Below the pieces are notes generated by a model. That model was not told the DNA's origin. It worked only from the letters and a program-made list of their open reading frames with translations, and did not search any database. 64,000 bases of DNA from Microcaldota archaeon (GTDB taxonomy: Archaea > Micrarchaeota > Micrarchaeia > Micrarchaeales > CABMGC01), in contig JAKAVK010000007.1 in assembly GCA_021817325.1 (NCBI GenBank), positions 1 through 64,000 on the forward strand, written 5' to 3'. The stretch's first letter is position 1; every line of letters starts with the position of its first letter. The position numbers and the translations under genes are program-made. Shown piece by piece: positions 9,836 through 19,210 of this stretch.

Positions 9836-9990
9836 TCATGCGTGGAAGCTATCGCAGTCGGCGCATTTCCTATCAACGCAGGCCGCGTCCAATCCATGCA
9901 TGCTTATGCCCAGCTCCTTCCCACCAGCGTATCCATCGTACTCAATGCTCTTTGCGAGTATGCCGGCAAAGACGCTGCCTCTGAAAATAG
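9836..9990 (-). pseudogene. 3'-terminal remnant of an unidentified minus-strand gene
   Basis: Minus strand PIFRGSVFAGILAKSIEYDGYAGGKELGISMHGLDAACVDRKCADCDSFHA* has RNY-type codons typical of the genome, while the plus frame here does not; no plausible start. Confidence 0.35.
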
Positions 9991-10393
9991 GTGTGGATGC
10001 GGGATGGCAGGAGATCGTCTGGAACGGGCTGCGCAACCTAAACAGGTACTACTGGAGGCCGGCATTCACCGTGCAGGTGGGCCAGGGCAGCGAGACCGAC
10101 GATGACAACTGGGATACGGTGGCCATGATAAACAGGCTGAGCAACTCTGTAGTAGACGGCAGGCCATTCGAGTTCACGGTATCGCCGTTGTACAACATGC
10201 CCCTTGGCAGGATAAAGGCCAGGCGCGTGGACGGCACGCAGCTGAGCAAATCAATGCTTGCAGTTTACTACGCCGCGCACAGACACCTTGCGAAAATGGC
10301 TGGAAGGTCGACTTGGAGAAAGCGAAAGTCCACGGCCTGCCATCAGGCGGGAAGGCAATCGAGTCTTGGGCGGTGGCAAAGAACACGCTCTAG
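9960..10393 (+). pseudogene. Hypothetical protein with apparent 1-nt frameshift at the A-run near 10293-10296
   Basis: Frame 1 MPAKTLPLKIGVDAGWQEIVWNGLRNL...AVYYAAHRHLAK continues in another frame as NGWKVDLEKAKVHGLPSGGKAIESWAVAKNTL* ending 10393, directly abutting the convergent gene. Confidence 0.6.
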
Positions 10394-11005
10394 TCATCTG
10401 GTCAGCAGCGAGACCACAATGTCCTCGAAGAAGAAGTGCACCTTCTCTGTCCTTGAAACCCTAAAGCCCTGCCTCTTTATCTCCTCATCCAGCATCTTGG
10501 TGTTGCTAAGCGAGCTGTGTACAAGTACTATCGCGCCTGTCTGTTTCAGGCAGCCGCCTGCCTGCTTCAGAAACTCAATCGAGACTTCCACGCCGTTCCT
10601 GCCGCCATCGAATGCCTCCTTAAGGGTTTCGCCCTCGCCTCTGTGCCTAAGATAAGGCGGGTTGAATATTATGAGATCGTACTGGCTGAGAAGGCCGCTG
10701 AGCAGATTGCACTCCTTGTAGTCGCATCTCGCTACGACGCTGTTCCTGTTGCTGTTTACGTTTGCCTCAGCAAGCCTGACCGCATCACTGTTCACGTCGG
10801 CGAATGTGACCTCCTTCACCTTCTCGTTCATCGCCGCGACAAGGCCGAGCAGGCCTGTGCCTGTGCCCACGTCAAGAACCTTCAGCCCCCTATACGCTAT
10901 GTCGCCAAGATAGCTCTCAACCATTCCTGCTGCGAGCGTGGAATCTTCAGCGGGCTCGTAGACCCTCTCAGAAGTCTCCAGCCGCAGTGCCTTGTAGTGG
11001 AACAT
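10394..11005 (-). CDS. HemK/PrmC-type class I methyltransferase
   Basis: VYEPAEDS, LDVGTGTGLLG, LIIFNPPYLRHRGEGE (NPPY motif). Confidence 0.88.
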   Translation of the reverse strand: MFHYKALRLETSERVYEPAEDSTLAAGMVESYLGDIAYRGLKVLDVGTGTGLLGLVAAMNEKVKEVTFADVNSDAVRLAEANVNSNRNSVVARCDYKECNLLSGLLSQYDLIIFNPPYLRHRGEGETLKEAFDGGRNGVEVSIEFLKQAGGCLKQTGAIVLVHSSLSNTKMLDEEIKRQGFRVSRTEKVHFFFEDIVVSLLTR

Positions 11006-11092
11006 TCAATCACCATACGCCTTCTGTGTGGGCTACGATAAAGAATAAACCCTTATCTATCTTTCATAGTTTATAAGTATTTGTGAGTTTGC

Positions 11093-12871
11093 ATGCTCTT
11101 CGAGGAGGTTGCCGCCTGCTATGATAAACTGGAAGGTACATCGTCAAGGCTTGCCATGATAGACATACTCACCGAGCTGTTCAGGAAGGCCGGCAAGGAC
11201 GAGGTACGCAACCTGATCTACATGTCGCAAGGCTCACTTGGTCCGGCATATGAGGCCCTGCAGCTGGGCATAGCCGAGAAGTTTGCAGAGGCCGCGATAG
11301 CCAGTGCAACTGGCTTCGAGAAGGCTCAGGTGCACGATGCATACAAGAAGAGCGGTGACATGGGCATTGCCGCGGAGGAGTTCGCGAAGAAGACAAGGCT
11401 GAAGAGGATGTCGAAGAGAAAGTTCTCGGTCAACGACATCTTCGAATCAATGCTCCGGATAGCCGGAACAGCCGGCCAGGGCAGCCAGGACACCAAGATA
11501 AAGATGCTTGTCGAGATGCTCGCAGCATCAACTCCGCTCGAGGCAAGATATGTGATAAGGTTCGCGCTCGGGCAGCTGCGCCTTGGGGCGGGAGACGCTA
11601 CAATACTCGAGGCGCTCTCAAAATCCGCGACAGGGGAGCGCGAGTTCAAGGCCCAGTTGGAGAATGCATACAACATCTGCGGCGATCTGGGCAAGGTTGG
11701 CGATGTGCTTGCGCGCGAGGGGGTCAAGGGAATCGAGCACATGAAGGTCTCGCTCTTCAACCCTATAAGGCCGGAACTTGCCGAGAGGCTGCCAACAGCA
11801 GGACAGATACTGGAGAAGATGGGCGGCAAGTGCATGGTGGAATCAAAGTACGACGGCCTGCGCGCGCAGCTCCACATCGACAGGAAGGCGAAGAAGGTGG
11901 AGATATTCTCAAGGAACCTGGAACGGCTTACCGAGATGTTCCCTGAGATCGTCAAGGCCGCACTCGACGAGATAAAGGCGGACAAGGTCATCATAGAGGG
12001 GGAGGCCATCGCATACGATGACGTAACCGGGGAGTTCAGGCCTTTCCAGGAAACGATACAGAGAAAGAGGAAGCACGGGATAGAGGAGCTGAGCGAGTCC
12101 ATGCCCCTGCACCTCTTCGCATTCGACCTGATGTACATAGACGGCGAGGACTGGATGGGAAGGCCTTACGAGGAGCGCAGGAAGAAGCTCGGATCGATAA
12201 TAAAGGAGGGAGGCAGAATAAGGCTCTCCGACAGCACGACGGTCACACAGCCAAAGCAGCTTGACAGGTACTTCGAGCGTATGGTGGGCCAGGGCCTCGA
12301 GGGAATAGTGGCCAAGGATCTCCGCTCAAGCTACGTCGCAGGTGCAAGGAAGTTTAGCTGGATAAAGCTCAAGAGGAGCTACCGTGGCGAGCTCTCTGAT
12401 ACCGTGGACCTTGTCATACTGGGCTACTACCTCGGGAGGGGAATGAGGGCCCGGTTTGAGTTTGGGGGCCTGCTCAGCGGCGTCTACAACGAGGAGAGGG
12501 ACACATTCGAGACTATTACAAAGATAGGCACCGGATTCAGCGAGGAGCTGATGAGGAATTTCAAGACGATGCTCGACAAGATAAAGGTGGCCAGGAGGCC
12601 TGCAAGGGTCGACTCGCTGCTGGAGCCCGACTTCTGGGTGAACCCGCAGTACGTGATAGAGGTTCGCGCCGACGAGATAACAAGGAGCCCGATGCACACA
12701 TGCGGCAAACCTGGCGACGGGAGCGAGGAACCGGGCTATGCACTCAGGTTTCCGCGCATAATAAGCAACGGCGTGAGGGCGGATAAGAGGGCCGAGCAGG
12801 CCACGACAACAAAGGAGATAATCGAGATGTACGGCCAGCAGAAGAAGATAAGGGTCGAGGACGTCAGATAA
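11093..12871 (+). CDS. lig: ATP-dependent DNA ligase
   Basis: Nucleotidyltransferase motif ESKYDGLRAQLHI, EGEAIAYD, EGIVAKDLRSSY, WIKLKRSY. Confidence 0.96.
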   Translation: MLFEEVAACYDKLEGTSSRLAMIDILTELFRKAGKDEVRNLIYMSQGSLGPAYEALQLGIAEKFAEAAIASATGFEKAQVHDAYKKSGDMGIAAEEFAKKTRLKRMSKRKFSVNDIFESMLRIAGTAGQGSQDTKIKMLVEMLAASTPLEARYVIRFALGQLRLGAGDATILEALSKSATGEREFKAQLENAYNICGDLGKVGDVLAREGVKGIEHMKVSLFNPIRPELAERLPTAGQILEKMGGKCMVESKYDGLRAQLHIDRKAKKVEIFSRNLERLTEMFPEIVKAALDEIKADKVIIEGEAIAYDDVTGEFRPFQETIQRKRKHGIEELSESMPLHLFAFDLMYIDGEDWMGRPYEERRKKLGSIIKEGGRIRLSDSTTVTQPKQLDRYFERMVGQGLEGIVAKDLRSSYVAGARKFSWIKLKRSYRGELSDTVDLVILGYYLGRGMRARFEFGGLLSGVYNEERDTFETITKIGTGFSEELMRNFKTMLDKIKVARRPARVDSLLEPDFWVNPQYVIEVRADEITRSPMHTCGKPGDGSEEPGYALRFPRIISNGVRADKRAEQATTTKEIIEMYGQQKKIRVEDVR

Positions 12872-13033
12872 GGTGCCCATGCAGGCAATAGCCATCCTTG
12901 GAAGTGCTGAGGGATCTGATGAGCCAGGCTCGTTTGCAGACGTGCCAGGAGGCCTGTGGAACTCGCGCAGTGGGCCGCTGCCCAGCTGCAGGGCGATGGG
13001 CAGTAGGAAGACTGTGCGTCTGTTTGGGGCGGC

Positions 13034-13444
13034 CTAGCCCTGCCTTATTGCGCCTTCCTCCCTAAGCATCCTTATCTTGCCCTGCCTTCCTCCCTTTCCG
13101 GAGTAGTTGCCATATCCCCCATCGCTTCTTATCACCCTGTGGCATGGAACGTAAGGCGCCAGCGGGTTCTTCCTCACCGCTGTACCAACTGCCCTGTATG
13201 CCCTAGGTCTGCCTGCCATCGCAGCCAGCTTCTTGTATGTGACCGTCTGTCCTCTGGGTACGTCCATCAACTTTGTAAGTACCTTCTTCTGGAAAGCGGT
13301 AAGTCCGCCATCCGAATTCAACCTCTCAAGTATCTCCTTTCTCCTCATAAACAAATCATCCGCTCTAAAACCATAAAAAGCCAGCGTCCCTATTCCATAA
13401 TCATGGCATTTGCTCCTGCGCTGACCCCCCTTAAATAAGCGCAT
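13034..13444 (-). CDS. ogt: Methylated-DNA-protein cysteine methyltransferase
   Basis: TYKKLAAMAGRPRAYRAVGTAVRKNPLAPYVPCHRVIRSDGGYGNYSGG-type active site (PCHRV). Confidence 0.93.
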   Translation of the reverse strand: MRLFKGGQRRSKCHDYGIGTLAFYGFRADDLFMRRKEILERLNSDGGLTAFQKKVLTKLMDVPRGQTVTYKKLAAMAGRPRAYRAVGTAVRKNPLAPYVPCHRVIRSDGGYGNYSGKGGRQGKIRMLREEGAIRQG

Positions 13445-13476
13445 CTTCCATGATTTTCGTATATTTGTAGCTGTAT

Positions 13477-13511
13477 CTTTTACTCAAGTAAATAACTTTT
13501 ACTCAAGGTAA
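13477..13511. promoter_or_regulatory. Two tandem operator-like palindromes in ogt/ftsZ divergent promoter region
   Basis: TTTACTCAAGTAAA (13479-13492; 6-bp arms TTTACT/AGTAAA) and TTTACTCAAGGTAA (13498-13511), repeat period 19 bp. Confidence 0.55.
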
Positions 13512-13584
13512 TACATTCCGGTAAAAGCGGCCTCTGCAAAAGATATTTAAATGTATTTATAATACTTGTATCACAGGCGATCGG

Positions 13585-14631
13585 ATGGTAGACTTCACGA
13601 ATGAGTTGTTAGGTGGAAAAAGTCAGGAGGACGCATCAATGTCCCCGCAGATAAAGATAGTGACCATAGGAGTGGGAGGCGGAGGAAACAACACAGTCAA
13701 CAGGCTATTAAAAGTCGGCGTAAAAGGCACCGATCTCATCGCTGTCAACACCGATGTCACGCACTTCAAGATAATAGACGACAGGATCAAGAAGATACTG
13801 ATAGGAAAATCAATAACCAAGGGACTTGGCGCAGGGGGCGACCCTGAGATAGGCGCAAAGGCCGCTGAGGTGGACAGGTCGGCACTCGAAGAGGTTCTCT
13901 ACGGCGCGCAGCTCGTCTTCCTATGCGCTGGCATGGGAGGAGGCAGCGGAACTGGAGCAATGCCTGTCATAGCGCAGATTGCAAAAGAGCAGGGCGCAAT
14001 AGTCGTCTCGATGGTAACATATCCTTTCGACCTGGAGAGAGTGAGAAAGGTAAAGGCAGAGGAGGGAATACAGAGGCTCAGGAAGTACAGCGACAGCGTT
14101 ATCATACTGGACAACAACAGGCTGGTCAAGCTTGTACCCAACCTTCCTATGAACGAGGCGTTTGCAGTTGCAGATGACATACTGGCGAAGGCGATAGGGG
14201 GCCTCGTATGGACAATAACCCAGCCAAGCCTGATCAACATAGACTTTGCAGACGTACGCTCAATAATGGGCAGCGGGGATGTGGGTTTCATCTCGGTTGG
14301 CACAGGGAAAGGGAATGACAAAGTGACTGCCGCAGCAGAAGCCGTGCTGAAGAACAAGCTTCTCGATGTTGACTTCGAGAATGCAAAGGGCGCGCTGATA
14401 CACATATCAGGAGCATCAGACCTCTCGCTGGGCGATGCCATAAAGGCTGGAGAGGTAATCACAGAGCGCATGGATCCAAAAGCCAATGTAAAGTGGGGCG
14501 CGAGGATCATTCCGGGATACGAGGGCCAGATAGAGATAGTTGCCATAGTGACCGGGGTCAGGGGATCAAGCATAGTGGGAAGGTTCCAGGAACGCCAGGA
14601 GACTGCGTACACCGGCCTCGACACGATATAA
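13585..14631 (+). CDS. ftsZ: Cell division GTPase FtsZ (first paralogue)
   Basis: IGVGGGGNNTVNRL, CAGMGGGSGTGAMPV, PSLINIDFADVRSIM T7 loop. Confidence 0.97.
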   Translation: MVDFTNELLGGKSQEDASMSPQIKIVTIGVGGGGNNTVNRLLKVGVKGTDLIAVNTDVTHFKIIDDRIKKILIGKSITKGLGAGGDPEIGAKAAEVDRSALEEVLYGAQLVFLCAGMGGGSGTGAMPVIAQIAKEQGAIVVSMVTYPFDLERVRKVKAEEGIQRLRKYSDSVIILDNNRLVKLVPNLPMNEAFAVADDILAKAIGGLVWTITQPSLINIDFADVRSIMGSGDVGFISVGTGKGNDKVTAAAEAVLKNKLLDVDFENAKGALIHISGASDLSLGDAIKAGEVITERMDPKANVKWGARIIPGYEGQIEIVAIVTGVRGSSIVGRFQERQETAYTGLDTI

Positions 14632-14669
14632 GAAAGGAGCAATAGGCATAAGATAATCAAGTTTGCAGC

Positions 14670-14676
14670 TTTTTTT
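14670..14676 (+). terminator. T7 tract downstream of ftsZ1
   Basis: GCAGCTTTTTTTCTTGGCTGC in the 80-bp ftsZ1-ftsZ2 spacer; T-rich tracts terminate archaeal RNA polymerase. Confidence 0.4.
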
Positions 14677-14711
14677 CTTGGCTGCATTTATCTTTAAATG
14701 GTGACCAGGAA

Positions 14712-15731
14712 ATGTCGAACGACTTTGACTACGATTCGTTCTCACCGAAAACAGCGGTGGTGGGCGTTGGGGGACAGGGAAGCAACCTAGTGAACAGGCT
14801 CTTCAGCCATGGCATAAAGAGTGCAGATACGATAGCGGTTAACACCGATATCGGGCATTTGAATATGATCAAGGCTCACAAGAAGATACTGATAGGCAGG
14901 GAGATAACAAACGGTCTTGGGGCCGGTGGATTTCCAGAGGTAGCTGCAAAGTGCGCCGACATGTCCAGAGCGGAGCTCGAGAAGGCGCTGGAGGGCTACA
15001 ATCTTGTTTTTGTTGCTGCAGGAATGGGTGGCGGGACGGGAACCGGCGCCGCGCCTATAGTCTCGAAGGTAGCCAGGGAGATGGGTGCAACAGTTATAGC
15101 TACAGTAACCTTTCCATTCGCGCTAGAGAGGTCAAGGAAGCTCAAGGCTGAATGGGGATTGGAGCAGCTGCAGAAGCAGGCAGACTGCGTGATAGTGATA
15201 GAGAACGACAGGCTTCTCTCATACGTGCCTAACCTTCCCATAGAAAAGGCGTTCGAGCTTGTGGACAACATCACCGGGAACGCTGTCAAGGGGATAGCAG
15301 ACACTATAACTCTTCCAAGCCTGATAAACCTGGACTACGCTGACCTAAGGAACATAGTCAGGGACACCGGCACAGCTGTGATAAGCATAGGCGTTGGGAG
15401 CGGCCACGATAAAGTGGAACAGGCAATAAAGTTGACAAGGACCCATCCGTTGCTCAATGTTGACTACGAGGGCGCAAAGGGCGCTCTTGTCCATGTGATA
15501 GGCGGCACGAACCTCACCATAGGCGATGCAACAAGAATAGGGAACGGGGTCACTGAGCAGCTCGCCCCAGATGCCAACGTGATCTTCGGGGCCAGGATGG
15601 TGCCTGAATTGCACGACCAGATACGCGTAATGTCTGTTGTGACGGGCGTCAAGGCCAACTTCGGCGTGAAGGGAGACAGTGAGGCTTACACTCCGTCAAT
15701 GCGGATGGAGAGCCTCGAGACGCTCTACTAA
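14712..15731 (+). CDS. ftsZ: Cell division GTPase FtsZ (second paralogue)
   Basis: VGVGGQGSNLVNRL, AAGMGGGTGTGAAPIV, PSLINLDYADLRNIV. Confidence 0.97.
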   Translation: MSNDFDYDSFSPKTAVVGVGGQGSNLVNRLFSHGIKSADTIAVNTDIGHLNMIKAHKKILIGREITNGLGAGGFPEVAAKCADMSRAELEKALEGYNLVFVAAGMGGGTGTGAAPIVSKVAREMGATVIATVTFPFALERSRKLKAEWGLEQLQKQADCVIVIENDRLLSYVPNLPIEKAFELVDNITGNAVKGIADTITLPSLINLDYADLRNIVRDTGTAVISIGVGSGHDKVEQAIKLTRTHPLLNVDYEGAKGALVHVIGGTNLTIGDATRIGNGVTEQLAPDANVIFGARMVPELHDQIRVMSVVTGVKANFGVKGDSEAYTPSMRMESLETLY

Positions 15732-15782
15732 ACACTGCACAGCCATGGATAATCCTTCTTGGTTAGCCATGCGCATCTTCTG

Positions 15783-17039
15783 CTATACCCTGTCCAGTCC
15801 TCTCATGTAGCCTGCGATCCTGGACTTGTACCGCCTCGGTACATAGATCCTCGCATCATAAAGCCTCCTCTTGCCTATTACCTGCATTATGAGGCCGTGG
15901 CTGTCTGTAATTTTCCTGCCATGACCCCTGCCCCCCACAAAGATCGGTGTCCTGTCATCTACAAGGCCCAGGTCCCTGACGTAAGCTGGGAAGATCCACT
16001 CTGCAGGCACGCCCGCCTCAGCTGCAAAACTCTCCCGCCTGTGGTCATCATACTCCATCTCCTTTACGACCAGGTTCGCCTGTGATCTCTCACGCTCCTC
16101 TGGGATCACGTTCATGAATGCAGCCGAGAGCGGTTTCCTGAGCAGGAACATCCTGACCAGCTCCCTAAGCTGCGCATCCTTCCCGTCCCGCGCATAGCCG
16201 TGCATCGCCGAGTAGACCATGTGGTCGTCGTATGCTAGTATCTCAGACTCATCTGCCGAGCCAAGGATGTCGTTTGGATGCCTTATCACGTTCTCTTCCA
16301 CAAACCTCTCGAATATCCTGCTGGCCATGACATAGAAGGCTGTGACCGTCTTGTGGTGGTATACCGACCTGTACATGTGGTATCTGCCCACAAGAAAGCT
16401 CTCTACAGCCTCGTCGTCCTTGCCGAATACAATCCTGCCCCTCTCAAACGAGGCGTTGCGTATCAGCCTCTGTAGGCCGACCCTGCCGTATCCGACTCCT
16501 GTATGGTAGGCATCCCTGAGGAGGTAATCCGACTTGTCTGCGTCGAAGGCAGAGGAGAGCAGCATCCCTAGCGGGTCACGGTTCTCCCCTCTTATCATGG
16601 CGGTTATCTTCCCTATGCCATATGGGGAGAGCAGCTCCTTGTAGAAACCGCCAAGCAGCGCTGTCCCGAACCTGGTGTGACTGCTGCCGCCCATCTTCCG
16701 TGTTATCACGTTCTCCAGCGTATGTGACATCGGATAGTGGCCTATGTCATGCAGCAGTGCGGCAAGCCTCATCGTCTGTATTGTATCCGGATCTTCTGTT
16801 ATAGGCGCCCCGCCGCTCCTAACATGCTGGAGGAACTGGTCCATCACGAACATTGTCCCCAGGCAGTGCTCGAAGCGCGTATGCGTTGCGCCAGGATATA
16901 CCAGGTTTGCAGGCCCCAGCTGCGCCACGTTCCTGAGCCTTTGGAAGAGCGGCGTGTCGACCACCTGCAGCTCTACCTCTGTCAGGCCTATGTATCCGTG
17001 CACGTTGTCATATATCTGCTTCTGGGTCTTCAGGACCAT
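15783..17039 (-). CDS. HD-domain phosphohydrolase (SAMHD1/dGTPase-like)
   Basis: DTPLFQRLRNVAQLG, YPGATHTRFEHCLGT, ALLHDIGHYPMSHTLE, DADKSDYLLRDAYHTG. Confidence 0.93.
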   Translation of the reverse strand: MVLKTQKQIYDNVHGYIGLTEVELQVVDTPLFQRLRNVAQLGPANLVYPGATHTRFEHCLGTMFVMDQFLQHVRSGGAPITEDPDTIQTMRLAALLHDIGHYPMSHTLENVITRKMGGSSHTRFGTALLGGFYKELLSPYGIGKITAMIRGENRDPLGMLLSSAFDADKSDYLLRDAYHTGVGYGRVGLQRLIRNASFERGRIVFGKDDEAVESFLVGRYHMYRSVYHHKTVTAFYVMASRIFERFVEENVIRHPNDILGSADESEILAYDDHMVYSAMHGYARDGKDAQLRELVRMFLLRKPLSAAFMNVIPEERERSQANLVVKEMEYDDHRRESFAAEAGVPAEWIFPAYVRDLGLVDDRTPIFVGGRGHGRKITDSHGLIMQVIGKRRLYDARIYVPRRYKSRIAGYMRGLDRV

Positions 17040-17093
17040 GGCAAACAGCCTATAACGGAATATGCCGTGCTGCTATAAAATAGGCATGCATGG

Positions 17094-18644
17094 CTAGTTG
17101 AGCGAAGGAGTCTGGATCCCGTACCTGCCCTCGTACAGGCCGGATCCCTCTCCGCCTGCCGCGATCTCATCGGAATACTGCACGTCGCGTTTCGCGCATA
17201 GCCTGCTCCTCTCGCTCATTGCAAAATCATATATCTCCTTCGGCTTTCCCGCAAGCGAGCCGATCGCCTCAAGCGCCTTGTCAAGCTCCGTGCCTCCAGA
17301 GGTCATGTCCCGGTACGCCGCTGCGGTGATATACCCTGTGACAGCATCAAACACCTCCTGCTTGTCCGAGAACCTGTCCCGCGTCTCCTGCACCAGCGGC
17401 CTTTCCAGCATATCGCAGAACCTGATGGCTCTGTGTGCAGTGGAATTGCAATCTACGCCATTTAGCACCTCCTGTATGTCATCCATCGCATCTGGAATGC
17501 CCTTGTACTTCACCATGAGTCCAAGCAGCCTGTCGGTTGCCTCGTCAATCCTTCCAGGCCCTTCCATTTCTCCTATGCCTCTTGCGCATATGAACCCCTC
17601 CGCAAGCTGCTGGCCGCGATAACGGAACTCTCCTTCGTCAAGAACCTTTGCCATCTCGCGGAGTGCTGTAGAGAGCGGATCGCTCGCGATCTCGATGGCC
17701 AGCTTCCAGCTGAGCCCCTCCCACACGTCATAATCATCATCGATGTCAGAGAGGACATTGGAGCAGGCAGTATGCAGTATGCCGGCAGCAGCAGGCAAAT
17801 CGGAATAATGCATAAGGGCTACGGCGAACGGATCCCTGCCTGCATCTACCATGCCCCTGAGGATCTCCTCAAATTCGGCGCGCATCTGCCCGTTCCTAAC
17901 AACGCTATAGAGAGGATCGCCTGCGTTGCCCCGATCGGTGTTCTCCTCGATGAAATACAGGATATTGCTCATCACCTCCCCTGCGACCATCGGCGCCTTC
18001 CCATACTCAAGTACGGTCACGATCAATTCCTGCCGCCACCTGTTCCCACCGGGGAGGGAGTCAACCTCTGTTATCGCTCGCATGGTGTTCACCAGCGCTA
18101 TAAACTTATCCTCAGTCACACCGCCGTCGAGGAACATGTGCACCACCGCCTTTGCACTGCTGCGGCCGCACATAGCCAGTATATCCTTAACCTCCGGATC
18201 CGAAGCTGCACCGTGATCCATCACATATGTATCGAAGATGAAATTCGCAATGCCGGCCGCTATCTCCGGAGACTCCCTGTAGCTGCCCACCGCTGCTGCC
18301 TCCTCCTTTCCATTCATCTTCCCAAGCGCAGCAGAGATCCCGGCAATGCCTGTCAGGGAACCGGAAAGATTCTCTGCGCCAAGCCAATTGGTGACGTTCT
18401 CGATGAAAGAGATCCTGGCAGGTCCTTCAATGCCGCAGGCAATAACTGCCCTGCCCAGCCTCTCGGCAAGCTCAATGCCATCCTTGTCCTGTGCCACCGC
18501 AGCGGCAAGCTCGTTCACCTTGCCAAGAAGTTGTCTATCGCCATGGGCAGTGATATCCAGCAGCTCATCAAGTCTTGCCACGAAAATCGCCTTCCTGTCC
18601 CTGGCGCCCAATCGTCTAAGCTCCAAGAAAATACACCTCCTCAT
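17094..18644 (-). CDS. Hypothetical alpha-helical protein
   Basis: Long ORF, genome-typical codon use; start set to internal ATG at 18644 (MRRCIFLELRRLGARDR); no family recognised. Confidence 0.55.
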   Translation of the reverse strand: MRRCIFLELRRLGARDRKAIFVARLDELLDITAHGDRQLLGKVNELAAAVAQDKDGIELAERLGRAVIACGIEGPARISFIENVTNWLGAENLSGSLTGIAGISAALGKMNGKEEAAAVGSYRESPEIAAGIANFIFDTYVMDHGAASDPEVKDILAMCGRSSAKAVVHMFLDGGVTEDKFIALVNTMRAITEVDSLPGGNRWRQELIVTVLEYGKAPMVAGEVMSNILYFIEENTDRGNAGDPLYSVVRNGQMRAEFEEILRGMVDAGRDPFAVALMHYSDLPAAAGILHTACSNVLSDIDDDYDVWEGLSWKLAIEIASDPLSTALREMAKVLDEGEFRYRGQQLAEGFICARGIGEMEGPGRIDEATDRLLGLMVKYKGIPDAMDDIQEVLNGVDCNSTAHRAIRFCDMLERPLVQETRDRFSDKQEVFDAVTGYITAAAYRDMTSGGTELDKALEAIGSLAGKPKEIYDFAMSERSRLCAKRDVQYSDEIAAGGEGSGLYEGRYGIQTPSLN

Positions 18645-18766
18645 TGGTCCAAAAAGGTTTCGATGAAAGCCAATGCAATATCTACTGGCAATCACCATTT
18701 TTATAATTATCCTATGTAGGCGGGAGAGAATGCGCGTGCGGGATTGGAAGGGAATGTTTAAAAGAG

Positions 18767-19141
18767 GTGCATAAGATAGAGAAGCGCAGGTGTGGGCCAG
18801 TGACGCGGATTGCCGGGCGCAGGTCGATCAGGAGGGCGAGGTACCTGAGCATGCTTGCAGACGATGCCAGGAGGGCCGGCATTGAGGACTGTGCTGCAGG
18901 CGCGCTGCGCTTCGCAGTGCGCAAAGACCTGGAAGTGGTCGACATATTCAGCATGGCCGCAAGGGACGTAAGGGGGATACTGCCCAACGAGGCGAAACAC
19001 CTCCACAAGCTTGCCAGGAGGCACAGGAGGTACGCAATGCAGACGCGCAGCCTTGCCGCCACCATGGAGATGGATACAGAAAGGCGGTACAGGCAGTACG
19101 TTGATGCGGTTAACGCGCGCAGCGACCAGGCACGCGGGTAG
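18767..19141 (+). CDS. Hypothetical basic protein
   Basis: GTG-start ORF, Arg-rich, no family recognised. Confidence 0.45.
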   Translation: MHKIEKRRCGPVTRIAGRRSIRRARYLSMLADDARRAGIEDCAAGALRFAVRKDLEVVDIFSMAARDVRGILPNEAKHLHKLARRHRRYAMQTRSLAATMEMDTERRYRQYVDAVNARSDQARG

Positions 19142-19210
19142 GCGCTTAACAAGAAGCTTTTTTAACTTGAATCCTCATTAAAATAACGTGATTTATTGCC
19201 AGAAGACATT

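Noticed and set aside
12879-13037. 52-aa ORF MQAIAILGSAEGSDEPGSFADVPGGLWNSRSG... between lig and ogt
   Set aside because: No motif, overlaps the ogt stop, could be chance; not enough to call a gene
13899-14687. 262-aa minus-strand ORF opposite ftsZ1
   Set aside because: Shadow of an unambiguous FtsZ gene
17772-18719. 315-aa plus-strand ORF opposite the 17094-18644 gene
   Set aside because: Codon texture favours the minus-strand ORF; this one is His/Cys-rich shadow sequence
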